A DNA stretch of 26,268 nucleotides. Source: a virus. Below the pieces are notes generated by a model, which searched no databases, was not told the DNA's origin, and saw only the letters and a program-made list of their open reading frames with translations. The translations under genes and the position numbers were made by a program. This document shows, one piece after another, positions 22,031 to 26,268 of this stretch (the first letter of the stretch is position 1; each line of letters starts with the position of its first letter). The stretch is from IMG/VR virus record IMGVR_UViG_3300028920_000244, positions 1 to 26,268 of that record; one strand, 5' to 3'.

Positions 22031-22240
22031 CACTTACCTCCTTGGTCCGGTTGGGTTTTCACTCCTTTCCCGGCCGGACCACATCCCGCTGCGGCCTGAC
22101 GGCAGGTACCTTTCATTGTGGAAAGGGGAAGCGGTTCGACTCCGTTCAGTGGGAATCCAAATACCTCCATAAGTTTGAGAGGGGGGTTTCCCATAGCCGG
22201 CGTATCAGGACTCCTGTAATACCGGCTCCCCCTCTCTTTT
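22031..22240 (+). ncRNA. Probable new ~210-nt structured RNA with tRNA-like domain
   Basis: Hairpin 1 pairs 22043-22055 with 22069-22081 (13 bp, two G-U). A tRNA-like cloverleaf follows. Its acceptor-like stem is TCCCGCTG (22084-22091) with CAGTGGGA (22147-22154). The D-like arm is CCTG-ACGG-CAGG (22095-22106). The anticodon-like arm is CCTTTC/GAAAGG (22109-22126, six-base loop). The T-arm (22130-22146) has a canonical seven-base TTCGACT loop. The D-loop is too short and no CCA follows directly, so it is not a normal tRNA. The long 3' hairpin (22177-22236) ends in TTTT. An own promoter and terminator support an independent transcript. No known family is recognised. Confidence 0.7.
22177..22240 (+). 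terminator. 3' hairpin/terminator of the structured RNA
   Basis: GAGAGGGGG (22177-22185) pairs with CCCCCTCTC (22228-22236), with G-U extension. Inside, GCCGG/CCGGC (22196-22200, 22222-22226) stacks after a nine-base bulge, and CAGG/CCTG forms a small top stem. TTTT (22237-22240) follows. The stem is far stronger than needed and the T-run is short, so it may also be a functional RNA domain. Confidence 0.65.
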
Positions 22241-22263
22241 AAATGCGAAACAGTTTCGCTTTT
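22241..22263. promoter_or_regulatory. Palindromic operator copy 2
   Basis: GCGAAAC-A-GTTTCGC is a perfect seven-base inverted repeat within a 23-bp block identical at 21 of 23 positions to 11436-11458. It sits 13 bases upstream of the -35 of the AbrB-like gene and directly after the RNA terminator. The position suits an activator or autoregulatory site. Confidence 0.65.
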
Positions 22264-22276
22264 CATATACAAATTA

Positions 22277-22305
22277 TTGACAGATTGCTTTGTTTCATAT
22301 ATAAT
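22277..22305 (+). promoter_or_regulatory. Near-consensus promoter of the recombination operon
   Basis: TTGACA (22277-22282), a 17-base spacer and TATAAT (22300-22305) match the sigma-70 consensus exactly. It drives the AbrB-like gene and probably the downstream erf-nuclease genes. Confidence 0.92.
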
Positions 22306-22323
22306 TTTGTACCAGGAGGCGGT

Positions 22324-22503
22324 ATGAAACAGAGCGTGTTCATCAAGAAACTCTACAAAATCGGCAATGGATATTCAGTCCATATTCCTATCGATTACGT
22401 AAAAGAGTTCGGTGCCGATTCCATTTATACCATGCGGATCGGTATCGACGGATCAATACATTTAAAACCAGAGGAGTTTACATGGACGAGAAAAAAGAAT
22501 TAA
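22324..22503 (+). CDS. AbrB/MazE-like DNA-binding protein (59 aa)
   Basis: A 59-residue protein with a swapped-hairpin (SpoVT/AbrB) pattern: FIKKLYKIGNGYSVHIPIDY, then VKEFGADSIYTMRIGIDGSI and HLKPEE. This is the typical x-K-I-G-N-x-x-x-x-x-I-P core of AbrB and MazE-like transcription factors, which bind palindromic DNA as dimers. I use ATG 22324 (AGGAGG five bases upstream) instead of an upstream in-frame ATG at 22243, which lies in the operator. With the shared operator nearby, it is the best candidate for its regulator. It overlaps the erf gene by 22 bases. Confidence 0.75.
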   Translation: MKQSVFIKKLYKIGNGYSVHIPIDYVKEFGADSIYTMRIGIDGSIHLKPEEFTWTRKKN

Positions 22504-23117
22504 AAGATGTGTTTCAGAAATGGGCATATCTCATGAGCCAGGTGGGGTACGTTCAGAAGGACGAGAAGGTATCCTACGGCAACACCAAGTACAATGCTGT
22601 CACTGAGAGTAAAGTCTTAACCAAGATCAGGCCCTTAATGATAGAGCTTGACCTGATTATGTTTCCCACATCGGGTCACATACACAGCATTCAACCAAGC
22701 CCGAAAGGTACATCTCTCATCACGACCATCGAGATTACCTATCATGTTATTGATACTGTATCAGGTACAATGATGAATATTACTGCGTTCGGTCAGGGTG
22801 CTGATTCCCAGGATAAGGGAGCAGGCAAGGCCATGACCTACGCGGGGAAGTATGCTCTCCTGAAAGGGCTGATGATCGAAACCGGGGATGATCCGGACAA
22901 GACTGCCTCCGCTGAGCTGGATGATTTCAAAGACGATGATCCGTACCAGCCGGGAGATGCCTTCAATGAAAAGGCACAGACTCTTCTCAAGTATGTTGAA
23001 GATAACATAGAGGATCCCAACCAGAGAGCAGAATATACAAATGCACTGAAAGATATTACAGCAACAAAAGACTGGGACCGTCTGAATAAAGCAGATAAAG
23101 TTATCAGGAGTTTATAA
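22482..23117 (+). CDS. erf: ERF-family single-strand annealing protein
   Basis: A 211-residue protein with the ERF core. An N-terminal helix (FQKWAYLMSQVGYVQKDEKV) leads to SYGNTKYNAVTESKVLTKIRP, then beta strands. The signature GQGADSQDKGAGKAMTYAGK (104-123) is followed by YALLKGLMIETGDDPD. ERF proteins anneal complementary single strands in phage recombination and genome circularisation. The C-terminal region is acidic and helical. The gene is coupled to the HNH-type nuclease (stop and start share a base) and lies in an operon with an exonuclease, a classic annealase-nuclease set. Confidence 0.92.
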   Translation: MDEKKELKDVFQKWAYLMSQVGYVQKDEKVSYGNTKYNAVTESKVLTKIRPLMIELDLIMFPTSGHIHSIQPSPKGTSLITTIEITYHVIDTVSGTMMNITAFGQGADSQDKGAGKAMTYAGKYALLKGLMIETGDDPDKTASAELDDFKDDDPYQPGDAFNEKAQTLLKYVEDNIEDPNQRAEYTNALKDITATKDWDRLNKADKVIRSL

Positions 23118-24031
23118 TGGCACATGGTAAAGCAAAGGCGATAGCGGTTGATACGAGCTGGATCTCCGTTCAGTTGGATCCGCATTACCGTGAGCATTTT
23201 CAGGCATTCCTGAAAGATAATTTAAAGAAGCCTCTTTCACTCCTCTTAAGCGTCAAGGGCGAGGTAAATGAATCTCGCCCTGGCGCTTTTACTTTGGTGA
23301 TTACAGATAAGATTAAGGTAACACTCGACCGGCACTATCCTGCGAGAAGTATGCTGCAGCACCGCACGCTTCGCATGATAGAAAAATGGATATACTATGC
23401 AGATGAACATAAGTATCCCAAACGCAATGATGATATCTTCTGGATTCATGAAGGACTTCTCGAGGAGTACGCACCGAAACTCAAGAACCCCGACACCGGT
23501 CTGGAAAAACCGAAGCGGTCCTCCGATCTCACCACAGCAGAGATGGCCTGGGTTATCAATGGTGCTCTTACTACTCTCGCTTCTAAAGAGATACCGAACT
23601 CCATCAGACATTCTATTGACTCTGACATGGCAGACCTCTGGGATGAAATGTACAAGTGGCGGTACTCGCATAAAGATGATCCATTTTCTGATAAGTATCA
23701 CACCTGGGATGAATATCGGGAAGCACATCCCGTCTGCGAATTCTCCCGCAAGCACGGTACAACCGGGGATCCTCTGGTACGGAGTCACATCATATCTGCC
23801 GGAGCTGATGGAACGCTGTATGAAGAGCCATGGAACTGGATACATTGCCTTCAATCCATCCATCAGAGACAGCACACTGAAGGATGGGCAGCTGTACTCG
23901 AGTCGTTTCCCCACATGAAAGAAAAGATCCAGAGAGCAAAAGAAAAAGGTAAGCACAAAGGAGTCCCGGAATGGCAACTACCTACTTTAGATTCAAGTCA
24001 GAAGAAATCGTCCCAGTATCCGATGTTTTAG
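23117..24031 (+). CDS. HNHc-type phage nuclease (DUF968/HNHc_6-like)
   Basis: A 304-residue protein. The C-terminal part has CEFSRKHGTTGDPLVRSHII (C207, H224), then EPWNWIHCLQSIHQRQHTEG (C244, H249, H253), consistent with a zinc-supported HNH endonuclease of the phage recombination type. The N-terminal 200 residues contain a basic region (DRHYPARSMLQHRTLRMIEK) and a YPKRNDDIFWIHEGLLEEYA segment of uncertain role. It probably trims or nicks DNA during recombination or replication with ERF. The end overlaps the exonuclease gene by 61 bases, an unusually long overlap for this operon. Confidence 0.7.
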   Translation: MAHGKAKAIAVDTSWISVQLDPHYREHFQAFLKDNLKKPLSLLLSVKGEVNESRPGAFTLVITDKIKVTLDRHYPARSMLQHRTLRMIEKWIYYADEHKYPKRNDDIFWIHEGLLEEYAPKLKNPDTGLEKPKRSSDLTTAEMAWVINGALTTLASKEIPNSIRHSIDSDMADLWDEMYKWRYSHKDDPFSDKYHTWDEYREAHPVCEFSRKHGTTGDPLVRSHIISAGADGTLYEEPWNWIHCLQSIHQRQHTEGWAAVLESFPHMKEKIQRAKEKGKHKGVPEWQLPTLDSSQKKSSQYPMF

Positions 24032-24885
24032 CAGATCCCTTACAGTATCCGGAGTTCCCTCCGTATTACTATCTATGGGCCGCAGACCAGAGAGAACTGG
24101 ACGGTCACTATCACATTACAGATCTACTTCTAGGTACCCGGGAAGCATTCCTCAAGTATACAGCCGACAGGATAATAGATCTTGATTCAGCTGCACCTAT
24201 GCTGGCAGGATCCTTCAAGCACGGCGCCCTTGACCGCATGGAAAACCCCTTCGAACCGAACATCGTCTTCAAGACAGAACATTCGGTTGAGTACAAAGGG
24301 ATCCAGGGCAGGATCGATGCCTTTTATATCGATTACAATAAAAAGATTCTTGTCATCGATGATATGAAAACAGGCGGTGCGTTTTCCTATAAGAAATACA
24401 TGGGCATTGTCAATGAGTCCGTGCCTGTTGTCGATGAGATGGGTGACCCGGTCCTGTATAAGTCAGGAGCCCGCAAAGGACTGCAAAAATATAAAACGGA
24501 GACCCGGCTCGATCCATCCAAGGCTGATACATTCGAGTACGATGTCCAGGTCTCATTCTATTATTACGCTTTGGTAGAAAAAGACCCCAAGCTGAAGCAC
24601 TTCACTAAACAGTTATGGATCCACTTCATGCTGAGAGATGGAGGGCTGGCTGCGGTACAGTCACAAGGCGTAAAGTCTCATAACTTCCGTGAACCGGTAA
24701 CCCTGATGGACCAGAGGCTCCTCGATCACTACATCTTAAACCAGAAAGAGATGCTGGATCATGCTCTGAAGTCAGGCAACTGTCCACCGATCTGTCCTGA
24801 TACCTGGGATAAAAAAAAATGCCAATTTAAATACTGCAACGTCGTAGACGTTTGTCAAAAAATACAAGCATTGGAGGAGTCATGA
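23971..24885 (+). CDS. Cas4/RecB-like PD-(D/E)XK exonuclease with Fe-S cysteines
   Basis: A 304-residue nuclease. The core is GRIDAFYID (D116), ILVIDDMKTGG (D130/D131, K133) and DVQVSFYYYAL (QxxxY, Q193-Y198), which are motifs II, III and the QxxxY box of RecB/Cas4-type exonucleases. Cysteines C271, C275, C284, C289 and C295 near the C-terminus resemble an iron-sulfur cluster site of AddB/Cas4 relatives. It would resect DNA ends to feed SSB and ERF. AAAGGAG lies a few bases before the ATG. It overlaps both neighbours. Confidence 0.85.
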   Translation: MATTYFRFKSEEIVPVSDVLADPLQYPEFPPYYYLWAADQRELDGHYHITDLLLGTREAFLKYTADRIIDLDSAAPMLAGSFKHGALDRMENPFEPNIVFKTEHSVEYKGIQGRIDAFYIDYNKKILVIDDMKTGGAFSYKKYMGIVNESVPVVDEMGDPVLYKSGARKGLQKYKTETRLDPSKADTFEYDVQVSFYYYALVEKDPKLKHFTKQLWIHFMLRDGGLAAVQSQGVKSHNFREPVTLMDQRLLDHYILNQKEMLDHALKSGNCPPICPDTWDKKKCQFKYCNVVDVCQKIQALEES

Positions 24886-24980
24886 TAGAGTTTTTATCAA
24901 AACCGGTAGAGGTCCCAACTTGGCAACTCATTGTGTTCGTGTGTATCACTGTATATTTCATATTCAGGAGGACTAAATGA
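24882..24980 (+). CDS. Tiny single-pass membrane protein (32 aa)
   Basis: A 32-residue frame starting MIEFLSKPVEVP, followed by a hydrophobic segment WQLIVFVCITVYFIF (about residues 14-28) and a basic end RRTK, a typical inner-membrane anchor with cytoplasmic C-terminus. GGAGGAG lies three bases before the ATG, which overlaps the exonuclease stop (ATGA); its own stop overlaps the next start (ATGA). The stop-start overlaps on both sides strongly support translation. Function is unknown. Confidence 0.7.
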   Translation: MIEFLSKPVEVPTWQLIVFVCITVYFIFRRTK

Positions 24981-25627
24981 AAGAGGTAATTGAATTCAAC
25001 ACCGTTGCTGAGAAACTGAACAAACTGCATGGTCAGGTAGGAGCAGCCATGAAGTCAACGATTCCCATGGTCTTAGAGATGGGAGAAACATTATTGAGTG
25101 TGAAGGAATCTCTTCCTCATGGAGAGTTTGGTTCGTGGGTTGAAGAGAATCTGTTTTTTTCGCTCAAGACAGCTCAGAATTATATGAGTGTATATCGGAA
25201 GCGGGAGCTGGTCGAAGCTGCAGGCGCAGACCTGGTATCGCAGGCATATGCAGCGATCAAACCGCCGAGGGAACCGGAGGAGAAAGAAGAGATCGATGTC
25301 TCTATCGATCCGGATCACCTCACTCCACCGCCCGAGTATGATTACTGGCCGGTGTTGTCTCAGGTTGTTGAGGTTATGGATAGAGCATATCAGATCCTTT
25401 CATCTCAGCGGACCACTGATACTCCGGAAGGATTGTATAATCTTATCGGGAATCTCTATGAAATGACCTGCCGGCTCGCTGCATGGGAACCACAGGCATT
25501 GACCGAGTGTGATGCCTGTGAAGGAGCGGGGTTTACACTGGTTCAGAATAACGGCAAACCAGTTGAAGAAAGATGTCCCATTTGCATCAACGGCAAGTGC
25601 GGACCATATAAGGAGAGCCAGTTTTGA
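24977..25627 (+). CDS. DUF3102-like protein with C-terminal zinc ribbon
   Basis: A 216-residue protein. Residues about 8-75 (LSVKESLPHGEFGSWVEENL, then FSLKTAQNYMSVY) match the DUF3102 pattern found in phage and mobile-element proteins. A Pro/Glu-rich linker (95-120) follows, then a helical middle and a C-terminal CDACEGAG...CPIC...C motif (C178, C181, C200, C203, C208) like a DnaJ-type zinc ribbon. The GAG after CDACE is typical of CxxCxGxG fingers. Function is not established; DNA or protein binding is likely. AGGAGG lies six bases before the ATG. Confidence 0.75.
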   Translation: MKEVIEFNTVAEKLNKLHGQVGAAMKSTIPMVLEMGETLLSVKESLPHGEFGSWVEENLFFSLKTAQNYMSVYRKRELVEAAGADLVSQAYAAIKPPREPEEKEEIDVSIDPDHLTPPPEYDYWPVLSQVVEVMDRAYQILSSQRTTDTPEGLYNLIGNLYEMTCRLAAWEPQALTECDACEGAGFTLVQNNGKPVEERCPICINGKCGPYKESQF

Positions 25628-25908
25628 CCCTGAATGAATTTATGTATATGACAGATCTTAAATTATTTTTTGGTGTCAGCATTAACCAGAAGTTTTATGT
25701 TCATTTTCAATATAATTCGTATTCTCTTGATGAACACGAAGGGTGTCTTATTAAAGGAACATCAGGCAGGGGCGATACAGTATTGCAGGCATTGGAAGAT
25801 TATTTAAACAAGGTCTGCGGAAAGGATCTCTGGTATTGTGCAGGACTTAAGAATGAGAAAAAATTTAAAGTCCCAAAGGAGATAAAGATACATGGAATAC
25901 GGGTTTGA
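25624..25908 (+). CDS. Hypothetical protein (94 aa), TTG start
   Basis: A 94-residue protein starting at a TTG overlapping the previous stop (TTGA), with AAGGAG about nine bases upstream. In-frame ATG codons 6 and 8 codons later lack a site. The sequence (MTLNEFMYMTDLKLFFGVSI, then YVHFQYNSYSLDEHEG) is aromatic-rich. The region GTSGRGDTVLQALEDYLNKV resembles a helix with a Gly loop, and the C-terminal KKFKVPKEIKIHGIRV looks like a basic beta hairpin. It overlaps the next start. No family is recognised. Confidence 0.65.
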   Translation: MTLNEFMYMTDLKLFFGVSINQKFYVHFQYNSYSLDEHEGCLIKGTSGRGDTVLQALEDYLNKVCGKDLWYCAGLKNEKKFKVPKEIKIHGIRV

Positions 25909-26268
25909 TGTTGAGGTTGCTACACGCTATGGTGTCACCGCGGCAGTATTGCTGAAGAACATCGGATACTGGATTGCAAAAAATCTGAATAACAGAAAAC
26001 ATTTTCATGAGAATCGCTACTGGACCTACAATTCCTATAAAGCATTTGGCAAGCTCTATCCTTTCTGGACCCCGAAACAGATACGAACTGCTCTCGATAA
26101 GCTGGTCGAAGAGGAAGTACTGATTAAAGGGAACTTCAATGTGAAGGGATATGATAAGACAAACTGGTATACCATCGTCGATGATTGGGTGATCGACAAG
26201 TGCGTAGCACCCCTTTGCCCTGCAGGGCAATACCATGTGCCCGAGGGGGCAAGTGGAGATGCCCCCGA
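25892..26268 (+). CDS. Replication-initiation/primosome-type protein, cut by the window edge
   Basis: An open frame of 125 codons runs to the right edge from ATG 25892, with GGAG about nine bases upstream. The N-terminal domain (MEYGFDVEVATRYGVTAAVL, GYWIAKNLNNRKHFHENRYW, then YPFWTPKQIRTALDKLVEEE and DKTNWYTIVDDWVID) has the winged-helix pattern seen in phage replisome organisers and DnaD-like or primosome proteins. It then enters a Pro/Gly/Cys-rich linker (CVAPLCPAGQYHVPEG). It is a candidate replication initiator at the end of this operon. The rest is outside the window. Confidence 0.75.
   Translation, partial: MEYGFDVEVATRYGVTAAVLLKNIGYWIAKNLNNRKHFHENRYWTYNSYKAFGKLYPFWTPKQIRTALDKLVEEEVLIKGNFNVKGYDKTNWYTIVDDWVIDKCVAPLCPAGQYHVPEGASGDAP

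Noticed and set aside
22095-22126. Hammerhead ribozyme core (CTGA...GAAA)
   Set aside because: The sequence is CTGACGG, not CTGANGA, and the bases around GAAA are inside a stem. The three-stem hammerhead arrangement does not fit.
22084-22159. A normal tRNA gene
   Set aside because: The T-arm and acceptor-like stem fit, but the D-loop has only four bases, the A-box is missing, the anticodon-like arm does not give a seven-base loop with U33, and CCA does not directly follow the stem. I therefore call it tRNA-like only.
22243-22323. N-terminal extension of the AbrB-like gene
   Set aside because: The in-frame ATG at 22243 lies within the operator and upstream of the promoter, so it cannot be on the main transcript. 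The ATG at 22324 has AGGAGG.
23246-23977. A 243-codon minus-strand frame
   Set aside because: It is entirely antisense to the HNH-type and exonuclease genes, has no ribosome site or promoter and gives an unnatural Cys/Phe/Arg-rich product.
26217-26228. Perfect 12-bp palindrome GCCCTGCAGGGC
   Set aside because: It lies inside a coding region in a Pro/Gly-rich linker, without further repeats or context. Probably a coincidence of codon choice.
1-26268. CRISPR array, diversity-generating retroelement, integrase or insertion sequence
   Set aside because: I saw no regularly spaced direct repeats, no reverse transcriptase or VR/TR pair, no recombinase catalytic motifs and no transposase with terminal repeats.

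Overview
The window looks like part of a tailed double-stranded DNA phage (or prophage) genome with a T7/BPP-1-like podovirus virion. The evidence is an uninterrupted minus-strand run of packaging, portal, scaffold, capsid, cement, tail-tube and internal-core genes in the usual order, facing a plus-strand early region with SSB, ParB-like, ERF recombinase, nuclease and replication-type genes. Base composition is moderate. Most genes have strong AGGAGG-type ribosome sites, and ATGA/GTGA/TTGA stop-start overlaps are frequent. The host cannot be named from the sequence. No integrase, lysis gene, canonical tRNA, CRISPR array or insertion sequence is visible.

Layout: (1) 1-11365, minus strand: virion operon. 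From its promoter near 11390 leftward: unknown structural protein, portal, small protein, scaffold, major capsid, Bbp16-like cement, three small proteins, gp11-like and gp12-like tail tube proteins, gp14/gp15-like core proteins, and the start of a further gene cut by the left edge. (2) 11419-13052, plus strand: a moron-like cassette wedged between portal-side genes and terL. It has its own extended -10 promoter and a palindromic operator, and encodes three small proteins, an HELGH membrane protein and a GNG-motif Rossmann-like protein. The last three genes overlap extensively. (3) 13088-15827, minus strand: terminase large subunit, three small genes and a terminase-small-like gene. (4) 15840-16195: intergenic region built from nested inverted repeats that would fold into a three-way junction with a 101-nt hairpin. 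(5) 16312-17374, plus: two genes of unknown function closed by a strong terminator. (6) 17427-22009, plus: overlapping small genes, ssb, zinc-binding microproteins, a second SSB-like OB protein, a GP88-like protein and a ParB-like protein. (7) 21999-22240: a probable new noncoding RNA gene with its own promoter, a tRNA-like fold and a terminator hairpin. (8) 22241-26268, plus: AbrB-like regulator with a near-perfect promoter, ERF annealase, HNH-type nuclease, Cas4/RecB-like exonuclease, tiny membrane protein, DUF3102-like protein, small protein and a replication-initiation-type protein cut by the right edge.

The recombination genes (SSB, ERF, HNH nuclease, Fe-S exonuclease) form one functional set. 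The 23-bp operator shared by the moron cassette and the AbrB-like gene suggests they are co-regulated. The two structured intergenic elements (15840-16195 and 22031-22240) are the least explained and most interesting parts of the window.
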